A DNA stretch of 33,552 bases from Bacillota bacterium (GTDB taxonomy: Bacteria; Bacillota; Clostridia; Peptostreptococcales; Anaerovoracaceae), in NCBI GenBank assembly GCA_029006195.1, contig JAQXGH010000040.1, positions 1 through 33,552 on the forward strand, given 5' to 3'. The position numbers and the translations under genes were made by a program. Shown here one piece after another: positions 1 through 9,197 of the stretch. The first letter of the stretch is position 1. Each line of letters starts with the position of its first letter. The notes beneath the pieces were generated by a model, which saw only the letters and a program-made list of their open reading frames with translations, did no database searches and was not told where the DNA came from.

Positions 1-1850
1 TTTCCGTTCCCTTCTCTTCTTGTAGCCGGAACCTCTATCTTCTTCTTGCCGCTGAGGTACTGTCCAGTCATTGACTCAGGGCATGCCTTGATATCCTCTA
101 CGCTGCCTTGTGCTACCAGTCTACCGCCGTGTACACCTGCACCAGGACCTATATCTATGATCTGGTCGGCAGCATACATCGTATCTTCATCGTGTTCTAC
201 GATAATAAGAGTGTTTCCGATATCAGTCAGTTCACGCAAAGACTTCAGAAGCTTCTCATTATCCTTCTGGTGGAGCCCTATACTAGGTTCATCCAGGATA
301 TATGAAACGCCTACTAGCCCCGAACCGATCTGAGTAGCAAGTCTTATTCTCTGTGACTCACCGCCAGAAAGAGTCATTGCAGCTCTGCTTAAAGTCAGAT
401 AATCAAGACCAACGTTTGCCAGGAATCTCAGTCTGCCTTTTATCTCCTTAACAACTTCTTCTGAAATCTTAAGATCAGTTACTGACAGCTTATCAGGAAG
501 TGTATCCAGGAATTCCAGTGCCTGGCTTACTGACAGGTCGCAGAATTCCATAATGTTGATTCCGCCTACTGTAACAGCCAGAAGTTCAGGTCTGAGCTTC
601 TTACCTTCACACGCGCTGCAGGTAGCAACATTCATATACTGCTCCATCTTTCCCTTAATGTACTCGGAGTTTGTCTCTACGTATCTCCTCTCCATATTAG
701 GGATGATGCCTTCGAAAGTATGCTTTCTGTGCTGTACCATTCCTGCCCTGTTTGTATAGTCATAAACAAGCTGTTCATCGCCTGTACCATAAAGGAGCAC
801 CTGCTTGAACTCTTCAGGCAGATCCTTATACGGTAACGTAACATCAGCATCATACTTATCAGCCAATGCCTGTATTACCTGCCAGTAGTAGCTTGTGTAT
901 TCCATTGTAGCGAATGCATTACCAAGTGCCTTATCCGGGATGCTGAGGCTTTGATCTGGAATAAGCAGGTCTGGATCTATCTTCTGTATGAATCCCAGAC
1001 CCTTACATTCAGGACATGCACCAAGCGGGTTATTGAATGAGAACATTCTTGGTTCAAGCTCATCTATGCTTATCCCGTGATCCGGGCAGGCAAGTGATGT
1101 ACTGAAAGTCTTCTCCTCTTCACCGCCATCCTTTGCTACTATTACCTGCACCAGACCTTCACCATGCGCTATGGCGAGCTCACATGCTTCTGAAAGTCTG
1201 GACTCAGAGCCTTCCCTTACTTTGATTCTGTCAACGACGATTTCTATGGTATGCTTATATGTCTTCTCGAGCTTTACTTCCTGCTCATCCAGGAGAACTA
1301 TCTCTCCATCTATTCTGGCTCTTCTGAAGCCTTCTCTCATGATTCTATCGATGATCTTCTCATGCTGGCCCTTTCTCTGTCTGATTACAGGTGCCAGGAT
1401 AGTGAGTCTAGTACCTTCACCTTCGCTCATGAGAAGCTCAACTATCTGGTCAACAGACTGACTTGTTATTTCCTTGCCGCATACCGGGCAGTGAGGAACG
1501 CCTATACGGGCATACATCAGTCTCAGATAGTCGTATATCTCAGTTACAGTTCCTACTGTTGATCTAGGGTTGTGGTTAGTAGTCTTCTGGTCGATAGATA
1601 TAGCTGGTGACAGACCTTCGATGGATTCTACATTTGGCTTTTCCATCTGGCCAAGGAACTGTCTGGCGTAAGACGATAGACTTTCCATATACTTTCTCTG
1701 TCCTTCAGCATATATTGTATCGAATGCTAATGAAGACTTACCTGAACCTGAAAGGCCGGTAAGCACAACCATAGAGTCTCTGGGAATCGTTACATCGACG
1801 CTCTTAAGATTATTCTCTTTAGCACCTTTAATTACTATGTTCTTTCCCAT
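1..1850 (-). CDS. uvrA: Excinuclease ABC subunit A, UvrA (3' end cut by window edge)
   Basis: DNA-damage recognition ATPase of nucleotide excision repair; it loads UvrB onto lesions in the cytoplasm. About 616 residues of an expected ~940 are present: the N-terminal part and the whole first ABC module. Visible are the Walker A GLSGSGKSS near residue 35, the UvrA-typical SYARQFLGQMEKP stretch, a CPVCG knuckle, the LSGGESQRIRL signature with ILDEPSIGLH Walker B, and IIVEHDEDT. The frame stays open to base 1, so the second ABC module lies outside. The ATG at 1848-1850 is preceded by AAGGAGA at good spacing and lies 15 bases after the uvrB stop, so the two genes should be co-transcribed. Nothing looks broken. 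Confidence 0.97.
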   Translation of the reverse strand, partial: MGKNIVIKGAKENNLKSVDVTIPRDSMVVLTGLSGSGKSSLAFDTIYAEGQRKYMESLSSYARQFLGQMEKPNVESIEGLSPAISIDQKTTNHNPRSTVGTVTEIYDYLRLMYARIGVPHCPVCGKEITSQSVDQIVELLMSEGEGTRLTILAPVIRQRKGQHEKIIDRIMREGFRRARIDGEIVLLDEQEVKLEKTYKHTIEIVVDRIKVREGSESRLSEACELAIAHGEGLVQVIVAKDGGEEEKTFSTSLACPDHGISIDELEPRMFSFNNPLGACPECKGLGFIQKIDPDLLIPDQSLSIPDKALGNAFATMEYTSYYWQVIQALADKYDADVTLPYKDLPEEFKQVLLYGTGDEQLVYDYTNRAGMVQHRKHTFEGIIPNMERRYVETNSEYIKGKMEQYMNVATCSACEGKKLRPELLAVTVGGINIMEFCDLSVSQALEFLDTLPDKLSVTDLKISEEVVKEIKGRLRFLANVGLDYLTLSRAAMTLSGGESQRIRLATQIGSGLVGVSYILDEPSIGLHQKDNEKLLKSLRELTDIGNTLIIVEHDEDTMYAADQIIDIGPGAGVHGGRLVAQGSVEDIKACPESMTGQYLSGKKKIEVPATRREGNG

Positions 1851-1865
1851 TAAATATCTCCTTAA

Positions 1866-3863
1866 TTACATATGTGCCTTATATTCAAATACAAGGTCTC
1901 TAAGCTGCGCAGCTCTCTCGAACTGAAGGTCTGCTGCAGCCTGTTTCATTTCTTTTTCCAATTTCGCCACATAATTTGCCAGTTCCTTCTTCGTAAGTTC
2001 CAGCGGGCTTCTTCCTTCCAGGAAAGCATCATATCCTTCTGCTTCCTCAGCTGACTTAGTGGCTTCAATTACAGCTCTGATGCCCTTATTAACACTGTGC
2101 GGTATAATTCCGTGTTCTTCATTGTATTTAGCCTGGATGGATCTTCTTCTGTCTGTTTCATCTATTGCTGCTCTCATGGCCTTACTGATTCCGTCACAGT
2201 ACATGAGAACGCGGCTATCCACATTTCTGGCAGCTCTGCCTATAGTCTGGATCAGTGACGTTTCTGTTCGTAGGAATCCTTCTTTATCAGCATCCAGGAT
2301 AGCAACAAGTGAAACTTCAGGAATATCAAGACCTTCTCTTAAGAGGTTGATACCGATAAGAACATCAAAAATACCAAGTCTAAGGTCACGAATGATTTCC
2401 ATTCTCTCCAGAGTATCTATTTCAGAATGCAGGTATCTTACCTTAATACCTACGCCCTTGAGATAATCCGTCAGACTCTCAGCCATCTTCTTAGTGAGAG
2501 TTGTTACCAGAACTCTTCCGCCCTTTTCAGTTGTCTTGTTTATCTCTCCAATCAGGTGGTCCATCTGATTTTCTGTCGGATGAAGCTCGATTGGCGGATC
2601 CATAAGACCTGTAGGTCTAATAATCTGTTCAGCGGAAACGCCACCTGATTCCTGTCTTTCGTATTCCGCAGGCGTAGCGCTTACGTAAACGATCTGATTT
2701 ATCAGAGAGTTGAATTCTTCAAACTTCAGCGGTCTGTTATCCAGTGCCGAAGGAAGTCTGAATCCAAAGTCTACAAGCGACTGTTTTCTCGCTCTGTCAC
2801 CATTATACATTGCGCGAAGCTGAGGAAGCATAACATGCGACTCGTCAATGATGATAAGGAAGTCATCCGGAATGTAGTCGATGAGTGTATATGGTCTTGA
2901 ACCAGGCTCCAGGCCTACAAGGTGTCTCGAGTAGTTCTCTACGCCCTTGCAAGTACCAACTTCACGAAGCATTTCTACATCGTAACGGGTTCTCTGCTCG
3001 ATACGCTGAGCTTCGATGAGCTTGCCCCTGTCCTTAAACCACTGTATTCTCTCAGCCAGTTCCTCATTGATAGTCTGTGCCGCCCTCTCTATCTGCTCCG
3101 GTGTTGAAACATAGTGTGATGCCGGATAGATGGCAACATGATTTCTAAGTCCCAGTATTTCACCAGTAACAGGATTTATTTCCTTGATAGCATCTATCTC
3201 GTCACCAAAGAGTTCTATTCTAACTGCGTTTTCTGCGCCTGCAGGATGAATGTCTATAGTATCTCCACGCACTCTGAAATTGCCGCGTTCGAATGTCAGG
3301 TCGTTTCTTGTGTACTGGATATCTACCAGTTTTCTCAGAAGCTCCTGTCTATCCTTCTCCATTCCAGGTCTTAATGATATAACCTGATTTTCGTAGTCTA
3401 TAGGGCTACCCAGGCCGTATATGCATGAAACAGAAGCTACTATAATAACATCACGTCTTTCTGAAAGCGCCGCAGTGGCTGAGTGACGCAGCTTCTCAAT
3501 CTCATCATTTATATCTGAATCCTTCTCTATATATGTATCAGTTGAAGCCACATATGCTTCAGGCTGATAGTAATCGTAGTATGAAACAAAGTATTCAACC
3601 GCATTATCAGGGAAGAATTCCTTGAACTCACCGTGAAGCTGAGCAGCCAGCGTCTTATTATGTGAAATTACGAGCGTTGGTTTCTGCACCTTCTCAATGA
3701 GCTTAGCCATAGTGAAAGTCTTACCTGAACCAGTAACGCCCATAAGTGTCTGTGAGCGCTTACCTTCCATTATTCCCTTGGCAAGTTTATCTATGGCCTG
3801 GGGCTGATCCCCCATAGGTTCAAAATCAGAATGAACCACAAATCTCTGCTCTTTGTTATCCAT
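1866..3863 (-). CDS. uvrB: Excinuclease ABC subunit B, UvrB
   Basis: Helicase-like damage-verification subunit of the UvrABC system, 665 residues against ~670 usual. It shows Walker A GVTGSGKT at residues 42-49, the UvrB beta-hairpin region with [10 protein letters not shown], a DESH Walker B, helicase motifs VSATP and QTIGRAARN, and a C-terminal UVR motif around the last 35 residues ([20 protein letters not shown]) that contacts UvrC. Its ATG shares one base with the stop of the upstream M20 hydrolase gene (TAATG junction), implying translational coupling. uvrA follows after a 15-base gap. In many bacteria uvrB and uvrA are neighbours, and SOS control is common, but I saw no clear LexA box in front of this unit. 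Confidence 0.98.
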   Translation of the reverse strand: MDNKEQRFVVHSDFEPMGDQPQAIDKLAKGIMEGKRSQTLMGVTGSGKTFTMAKLIEKVQKPTLVISHNKTLAAQLHGEFKEFFPDNAVEYFVSYYDYYQPEAYVASTDTYIEKDSDINDEIEKLRHSATAALSERRDVIIVASVSCIYGLGSPIDYENQVISLRPGMEKDRQELLRKLVDIQYTRNDLTFERGNFRVRGDTIDIHPAGAENAVRIELFGDEIDAIKEINPVTGEILGLRNHVAIYPASHYVSTPEQIERAAQTINEELAERIQWFKDRGKLIEAQRIEQRTRYDVEMLREVGTCKGVENYSRHLVGLEPGSRPYTLIDYIPDDFLIIIDESHVMLPQLRAMYNGDRARKQSLVDFGFRLPSALDNRPLKFEEFNSLINQIVYVSATPAEYERQESGGVSAEQIIRPTGLMDPPIELHPTENQMDHLIGEINKTTEKGGRVLVTTLTKKMAESLTDYLKGVGIKVRYLHSEIDTLERMEIIRDLRLGIFDVLIGINLLREGLDIPEVSLVAILDADKEGFLRTETSLIQTIGRAARNVDSRVLMYCDGISKAMRAAIDETDRRRSIQAKYNEEHGIIPHSVNKGIRAVIEATKSAEEAEGYDAFLEGRSPLELTKKELANYVAKLEKEMKQAAADLQFERAAQLRDLVFEYKAHM

Positions 3864-5137
3864 TATTCTTTCTCCATTAATCGCAGGACCATCTTGCAGA
3901 TGAGTTCTACTCCTGTAGCTAAGACGCTTTCGTCAAAATCAAAGTTGGAATTGTGATTAGGAGCGGCGCATTCGCATGGGAGCTGCATGTATAATGCGCT
4001 TCCCACCTTCTCAGCGAAATATGCAAAGTCTTCACTCCCGTTTCCAGTAGCTTCAAGTATCTCTACTTCTACGCCAAGATCCTTAGCCATTTCCACAAGT
4101 TCCTCGCTATTATTCATAACAGGAGCTGCACCCTTAACTTCTATATCAACGCTGCAGCCATGCATTGCAGCGGCACTTTCTGCCACTCTTACAGCGTATT
4201 CTTCTACATATTTATTAGCTTCAGTTGACCCGCCTCTTGTTTCTGCTTCCATATGGACCTGATCACACACAACATTTCGTCCTGTTCCAGCCTTAAGAAT
4301 GCCAACATTGATATGCGTAGGCTCAAGGCCGTATCTAGGGATAGCATGCATGTTCATTATAGCAGTGCTCGCAGCCAGCAGTGCATTGCTTCCGTTCTGA
4401 GGGTCGATACCTGCATGTGCTGCCTTACCGCGAAAATCAAAATCAAGCTTAGTAGTAGCCAAACTGCCTCTGCCATGAGGCGACGTAAGTCTAAGTTTAG
4501 CAGAACTTCCGTTATGAGGGAATATGTGCAGTGCCAAAACGTGGTCCACATCATCCAGGTGTCCTGCAGCTACAATTGATTTAGCACCTCTAACACCTTC
4601 CTCTGCCGGCTGGAAGATAAACTTGATTTTTCCCCTAAGCTCATCTCTATGCTTATATAAGAGTTTGGCAGCAGCTATTCCCATAGCAGTATGACCGTCA
4701 TGTCCGCAGGCATGCATAACTCCGTCAGTTACAGATTTAGGCACAACATCTTGTGTTTCAAAGACTCCAAGCGCATCCATGTCAAACCTGAGTGCAATCA
4801 CCGGTCCCGGACCTAAGTCAAGCGTAAATATGGCGCCTGTAAAGCCGTCTTTAACAAGCTGAAGTATGTCAGGATCTGCACCATTTTTCATGGCCCACTC
4901 CGCATGTCTATCCAGCTCTTCCTTTGATGGAAGCCCCATTCTTGAATCCGCAGCGCAAACATCCTTTCCTAAGATAGCATCTATACCTAGGTCCTTAAGT
5001 TCATTTACTACACAAGATGTTGTGCGCATCTCCATCCAGCCTGGTTCAGCGAATTTATGAAGATCACGTCTCGTCGCTATGATTTCAGGAAGCATTTCCT
5101 GTATTTCTTTGTCTAACCAAAAATATTTTTCTGTCAT
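3863..5137 (-). CDS. M20-family amidohydrolase, AbgA-like (p-aminobenzoyl-glutamate hydrolase type)
   Basis: A 424-residue zinc-dependent peptidase/amidohydrolase of the M20 family, presumably cytoplasmic. The metal-binding HACGHDGHT (142-150), the FQPAEEG glutamate pair (179-180) and a late HNSNFDFDE segment are present. The N-terminal pattern [12 protein letters not shown], then SRMGLP and GFTG, follows the AbgA subunit of p-aminobenzoyl-glutamate hydrolase more closely than generic hippurate or acetyl-diaminopimelate deacylases; an AbgB partner is not visible here. The substrate is therefore inference: folate breakdown products or another N-acyl amino acid. It is the first gene of the unit leading into uvrB, overlapping it by one base. 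No good Shine-Dalgarno is seen before the ATG at 5135-5137, but no better in-frame start exists. Confidence 0.85.
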   Translation of the reverse strand: MTEKYFWLDKEIQEMLPEIIATRRDLHKFAEPGWMEMRTTSCVVNELKDLGIDAILGKDVCAADSRMGLPSKEELDRHAEWAMKNGADPDILQLVKDGFTGAIFTLDLGPGPVIALRFDMDALGVFETQDVVPKSVTDGVMHACGHDGHTAMGIAAAKLLYKHRDELRGKIKFIFQPAEEGVRGAKSIVAAGHLDDVDHVLALHIFPHNGSSAKLRLTSPHGRGSLATTKLDFDFRGKAAHAGIDPQNGSNALLAASTAIMNMHAIPRYGLEPTHINVGILKAGTGRNVVCDQVHMEAETRGGSTEANKYVEEYAVRVAESAAAMHGCSVDIEVKGAAPVMNNSEELVEMAKDLGVEVEILEATGNGSEDFAYFAEKVGSALYMQLPCECAAPNHNSNFDFDESVLATGVELICKMVLRLMEKE

Positions 5138-5231
5138 TTTTATCGTTAAAAATTAATCATTTCCCCCAAGTTCTTCTGTTTTCAAGGCCTGTAGGTGTTG
5201 CATACAATTTGTGCCAAAAATTACCTACTAA

Positions 5232-5240
5232 AGTATACCA
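5232..5240 (-). promoter_or_regulatory. Possible extended -10 promoter for the M20-uvrB-uvrA unit
   Basis: Read on the minus strand this is TGGTATACT, an extended -10 (TG-n-TATACT). No convincing -35 lies 17 bases upstream. It would give a leader of roughly 90 bases before the ATG at 5137. It lies back to back with the nrdD promoter. Weak evidence; the motif could be chance in AT-rich DNA. Confidence 0.35.
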
Positions 5241-5249
5241 TATTTAGTA

Positions 5250-5331
5250 TTGAAAGAGGAATCCAAAGATTGTATAATCACTATGGTTTACAAGATATAG
5301 TATTAGAATTTATGGTTCACGCTATATATTG
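5250..5331 (+). promoter_or_regulatory. nrdDG promoter with two NrdR-box-like sites
   Basis: A near-consensus sigma-70 promoter, TTGAAA at 5250-5255 and TATAAT at 5273-5278, has a 17-base spacer. Just downstream lie two matches to the NrdR-box core CWATATATWG: CAAGATATAG at 5291-5300 (one mismatch) and CTATATATTG at 5322-5331 (perfect). They are 31 bases apart, the three-helical-turn spacing typical of paired NrdR boxes. NrdR is the (d)ATP-sensing repressor of ribonucleotide reductase genes, and these boxes precede nrdD, so control by NrdR is a strong inference. The position downstream of the predicted start suggests a block to transcription. No nrdR gene is in the window. The 5138-5438 gap holds nothing else I can name. 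Confidence 0.75.
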
Positions 5332-5438
5332 AAACAAAGGAAAAGAACATTTATGTAGCAATGATTTCAGCAGTTGTAACCACCGGGGTTGCGGGATGTA
5401 CTGGCTGAATTTGGAAATGGAAGGAAGTGTTAGACGGA

Positions 5439-7664
5439 ATGAAAGTAATTAAGAGAAATGGTTCTGAAGTTTTATTTGACATCACTAAGATTATCGCCGC
5501 TGTAACTAAGGCTAACGAAAGTGTTCCGGATGATGCGAAAATGACTGCACTGCAGATCAAGCGTATCGCAGAGAGCGTAGACTTTTCATGTAATAAGATG
5601 AACCATGCTCCTTCCGTTGAAGAAATTCAGGACTTTGTTGAATATCAGATCATGGCTCATGGTGCTTACGAAGTTGCCAAGAGCTACATTACATATAGAT
5701 ACACTAGATCCCTCGTTCGTAAGTCAAATACTACAGACGAGAAGATCTTAAGCCTTATCGAATGCAGCAATGAAGAGGCTAAGCAGGAAAATGCCAATAA
5801 GAACCCTGTAGTTAACTCAACTCAGCGTGACTACATGGCCGGCGAAGTATCAAGAGACCTTACTGAACGTGTACTTCTGCCACTGGATATCGTAGAAGCT
5901 CATAAGAATGGTATCATCCACTTCCATGACAGCGACTACTATGCTCAGCACATGCATAACTGCGACCTGGTTAACCTTGATGACATGCTCCAGAACGGAA
6001 CTGTTATCACAGGCACTCTCATCGAGAGACCGCACAGCTTCTCAACTGCATGTAACATCGCAACACAGATCATTGCACAGGTTGCTTCAAACCAGTACGG
6101 CGGACAGTCTATCAGCCTTACTCACCTGGCTCCTTTCGTTGATGTCAGCAGACAGAAGATCAGGAAGAATGTAATCGAAGAAATGAACCTGGCTGACCTT
6201 GATCTTGATGAAGATAAAATCAACGCTATCGTAGAGAAGCGTGTTAGAGAAGAAATCAGCAAGGGTGTTCAGACTATCCAGTATCAGGTAGTTACACTTC
6301 TTACTACAAACGGACAGGCTCCTTTCATTACAGTATTTATGTATCTGAACGAAGCTCGTAACCAGCGTGAGAAGGACGACCTGGCTCTGATCATCGAGGA
6401 AATGCTCGAGCAGCGTATCCGCGGAGTTAAGAACGAAACAGGTGCATGGGTAACACCTGCCTTCCCTAAGCTCATCTACGTTCTCGAAGAAGATAACGTT
6501 AAGGAAGGTACTAAGTACTGGAATCTCACTAAACTGGCAGCTAAGTGCACAGCTAAGAGAATGGTTCCTGACTACATCTCAGAGAAGAAGATGATCGAAC
6601 TCAAGGGCGGCGACGTTTACGTACCAATGGGCTGCAGATCATTCCTTACTCCTGACAGATTCACAGATGCAGGCGTTGGCAACATCGCTAATGCAGGAAA
6701 CTACGAACCAGGCAAGCACAAGTACTACGGCAGATTCAACCAGGGTGTTGTTACTATCTCACTTCCTGACGTTGCATTATCCTCAGGCGGCAATATTGAG
6801 AGATTCTGGTCTATTTTCGAAGAACGTCTGGAACTCTGTCACAGAGCACTGAGATGTCGTCACGAAAGACTTCTCGGCACTCCATCAGATGTTGCCCCTA
6901 TCCTCTGGCAGTACGGCGCACTGGCTCGTCTTAAGAAGGGCGAACCTATCGACAAGCTCCTCTATGGCGGATACTCAACTCTGTCACTGGGCTACGCAGG
7001 TCTTTATGAATGCGTTAAGTACATGACTGGTAAGAGCCACACAGATCCTTCAGCTACTCCATTCGCTCTGCAGGTAATGCAGAAGATGAACGACAAGTGC
7101 GCTGAATGGAAGGCTAACGAAAACATCGACTACAGTATTTACGGCACTCCAATCGAGTCCACTACTTATAAATTTGCCAAGTGCCTCCACAGAAGATTCG
7201 GAGTCATCGAAGGCATCACAGACAAGAGTTATATCACAAACAGCTATCACGTTCACGTAACTGAAGAAATCAATGCATTCGATAAGCTCGCTTTCGAATC
7301 ACAGTTCCAGGCACTTTCACCTGGCGGCGCTATCAGCTACGTAGAAGTTCCTGACATGCAGCACAACATCGAAGCAGTTCTTTCGATCATGCAGTTCATC
7401 TATGACAACATCATCTATGCTGAACTGAACACTAAGTCAGACTACTGCCAGGAATGCGGATATGATGGCGAAATCGAAATCGTTGAAGAACACGGCAAGC
7501 TTATCTGGAAGTGCCCTAACTGCGGCAACACTAACCAGGATACAATGAACGTAGCACGCCGTACTTGCGGATACATCGGAACAGAGTTCTGGAACCAGGG
7601 ACGTACAGCTGAAATCAAGGAACGTGTTGTACACGTATCACAGAGTTCCATGGACTGCTGCTAG
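5439..7664 (+). CDS. nrdD: Anaerobic ribonucleoside-triphosphate reductase, NrdD (class III)
   Basis: Makes deoxyribonucleotides from ribonucleoside triphosphates without oxygen, using a glycyl radical installed by NrdG. 741 residues from the ATG chosen. The N-terminus (MKVIKRNGSEVLFD) begins an ATP-cone regulatory domain of about 90 residues. The catalytic barrel follows. The C-terminus carries a zinc site (CQECG then CPNCG) and the glycyl-radical motif RRTCGYIG, the radical glycine lying about 30 residues from the end. A GTG at 5427 in the same frame is an alternative start (745 residues), but the AAGGAAG at 5421-5427 is placed to serve the ATG at 5439. nrdG follows after 16 bases. Codon choice is strongly biased, consistent with high expression. 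Confidence 0.97.
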   Translation: MKVIKRNGSEVLFDITKIIAAVTKANESVPDDAKMTALQIKRIAESVDFSCNKMNHAPSVEEIQDFVEYQIMAHGAYEVAKSYITYRYTRSLVRKSNTTDEKILSLIECSNEEAKQENANKNPVVNSTQRDYMAGEVSRDLTERVLLPLDIVEAHKNGIIHFHDSDYYAQHMHNCDLVNLDDMLQNGTVITGTLIERPHSFSTACNIATQIIAQVASNQYGGQSISLTHLAPFVDVSRQKIRKNVIEEMNLADLDLDEDKINAIVEKRVREEISKGVQTIQYQVVTLLTTNGQAPFITVFMYLNEARNQREKDDLALIIEEMLEQRIRGVKNETGAWVTPAFPKLIYVLEEDNVKEGTKYWNLTKLAAKCTAKRMVPDYISEKKMIELKGGDVYVPMGCRSFLTPDRFTDAGVGNIANAGNYEPGKHKYYGRFNQGVVTISLPDVALSSGGNIERFWSIFEERLELCHRALRCRHERLLGTPSDVAPILWQYGALARLKKGEPIDKLLYGGYSTLSLGYAGLYECVKYMTGKSHTDPSATPFALQVMQKMNDKCAEWKANENIDYSIYGTPIESTTYKFAKCLHRRFGVIEGITDKSYITNSYHVHVTEEINAFDKLAFESQFQALSPGGAISYVEVPDMQHNIEAVLSIMQFIYDNIIYAELNTKSDYCQECGYDGEIEIVEEHGKLIWKCPNCGNTNQDTMNVARRTCGYIGTEFWNQGRTAEIKERVVHVSQSSMDCC

Positions 7665-7680
7665 TTAAAGGAGTTACTTA

Positions 7681-8202
7681 ATGCACATCGGGGATATCAA
7701 AACTGCAGACTGCGCTAATGGCATAGGCATGAGAGTTACAATATTTGTCTCAGGCTGCACAAACCATTGCAAGGGCTGCTTCCAACCTGAAACATGGGAC
7801 TTCGAATTCGGCAAGGAATGGACTTCTGAGCATGAAGATTATGTAATATCAGAGCTTTCAAAAAGCTATTACAGCGGCCTCACAATATTGGGCGGTGAAC
7901 CATTTGAACCTTCAAGCCAGGAAGTACTCGTTGGCCTTATCAAGAGAATTCGAGAAGAACTCCCAAACAAGAATATCTGGATGTTTACAGGTAATGTTTA
8001 CGAGAGGGATCTCCTCCCCGGTTGCAGGAAATACACAGATTACACAGATGACATCCTGGACAATATAGACGTCCTGGTTGACGGACCATTTGTAGAATCA
8101 AAAAAGAGCCTGACGCTCAAGTTCAGAGGCTCTTCAAATCAGCGACTTATCGACATGCCGGCTACTAGGGCGGCTGGAGAAGTTATTCTATTAGACTTAT
8201 AA
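7681..8202 (+). CDS. nrdG: Anaerobic ribonucleotide reductase activating protein, NrdG
   Basis: Radical-SAM activase that abstracts hydrogen from the NrdD glycine to generate the glycyl radical. 173 residues, normal for the family. The iron-sulfur cluster motif CTNHCKGC (CxxxCxxC) lies near residue 26-33 and is followed by FQPETWDF. The glycine-rich GGEPF motif that binds S-adenosylmethionine is also visible. The start ATG has AAAGGAG at good spacing. It follows nrdD as its cognate partner in one operon and is closed by the hairpin terminator just after its stop. Confidence 0.97.
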   Translation: MHIGDIKTADCANGIGMRVTIFVSGCTNHCKGCFQPETWDFEFGKEWTSEHEDYVISELSKSYYSGLTILGGEPFEPSSQEVLVGLIKRIREELPNKNIWMFTGNVYERDLLPGCRKYTDYTDDILDNIDVLVDGPFVESKKSLTLKFRGSSNQRLIDMPATRAAGEVILLDL

Positions 8203-8206
8203 TGCT

Positions 8207-8238
8207 AAACTGCACATTGAATGTGCAGTTTTTATTTT
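8207..8238. terminator. Bidirectional terminator between nrdG and bioB
   Basis: An 11-bp perfect stem (AAACTGCACAT / ATGTGCAGTTT) with a 3-base loop is followed on the plus strand by a T-rich run. It sits between two convergent operons. The plus-strand side, for nrdDG, is the stronger. On the other strand it starts immediately after the bioB stop codon. Confidence 0.9.
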
Positions 8239-9197
8239 ATTTTCTTCACTTTTCTTCCCATCCCCACCAGCATCTCGCGGTCTGACCTTATTGTTGCTGA
8301 GGCTACTGTTGTCAGCATATTGCCTGTAATCGTAGCTGATGCACCTGACTCAAATGCCAGCTTACCATCATTTGACATGAGTGCACGTCCTGCCGCCAGA
8401 CGAATATGTGCAGTAGGATTGATGTATCTAAAGAAGGCCACTGTTCTAATGATGTCCTCCTCGCTTAGCTGAGGCAGTCCTTCAAGCGGCGTTCCCTTTA
8501 TAGGCATAAGCGCATTGATAGGAATTGATGCAGCTCCTACTTCTGCCAGGGAAATGGCCATATCCAGCCTGTCTTCCCAGCTTTCTCCCATGCCGATAAT
8601 TCCGCCTGAGCAAACGCCAAGGCCGGCTTCACGCACCTTCTTAAGCATTTCCATCTTCATATCATAAGTATGTGTAGTGCAGATAGATGGAAAATATCTC
8701 TTAGAAGTTTCTATGTTATGGTGGTAGTTTGTAACCCCTGCTTCCTTAAGACGGATCAGCTGCTCAGTATTAAGAAATCCCATGGATGCACAGAGCTTAA
8801 TATCATATGTATCACGCATTGTTTCGAAAGCATGGATGGACTTTTCGAACTCTTCTCCGTCAAGAGCCTTTCCCGAAGTAACGATAGAGAACCTATCTAC
8901 CCCCTCCTCAGCATTGAGCTTACAGAGCTTCAGTATTTCTGATTCCGGCAGGAAATCATAGATTTCGCAGCCTGTATCGTGATGTGCTGACTGCGCACAG
9001 TATTTACAGTCTTCCGGACACCTGCCGCTTCTTCCATTGATGATGGAGCAAAGATCCACATTATCTCCAATAAAATGCTCTCTTATCATATCAGCTCCCT
9101 GACAGAGCTGATCAAGTGAACAGTCAGTAAAGATGCCGAGATTATCATCGCGGCCTATCCTTCTGCCCTCAATTATTTCCTTAGCAAGTTTTATCAT
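8232..9197 (-). CDS. bioB: Biotin synthase, BioB
   Basis: Radical-SAM enzyme that inserts sulfur into dethiobiotin, the last step of biotin synthesis. 321 residues. The CPEDCKYC cluster motif has C60, C64 and C67. YNHN-like HHNIETS and GGIIGMGES match the family. The gene is last in the bioYDAB operon. Its ATG lies inside the end of bioA (17-base overlap), so translation is probably coupled. Its stop touches the shared terminator hairpin. Confidence 0.97.
   Translation of the reverse strand: MIKLAKEIIEGRRIGRDDNLGIFTDCSLDQLCQGADMIREHFIGDNVDLCSIINGRSGRCPEDCKYCAQSAHHDTGCEIYDFLPESEILKLCKLNAEEGVDRFSIVTSGKALDGEEFEKSIHAFETMRDTYDIKLCASMGFLNTEQLIRLKEAGVTNYHHNIETSKRYFPSICTTHTYDMKMEMLKKVREAGLGVCSGGIIGMGESWEDRLDMAISLAEVGAASIPINALMPIKGTPLEGLPQLSEEDIIRTVAFFRYINPTAHIRLAAGRALMSNDGKLAFESGASATITGNMLTTVASATIRSDREMLVGMGRKVKKIK

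Noticed and set aside
46-1562. Plus-strand open frames of 65-103 codons in the first 1.6 kb
   Set aside because: They are antisense to uvrA, whose minus-strand frame is continuous with all expected motifs.
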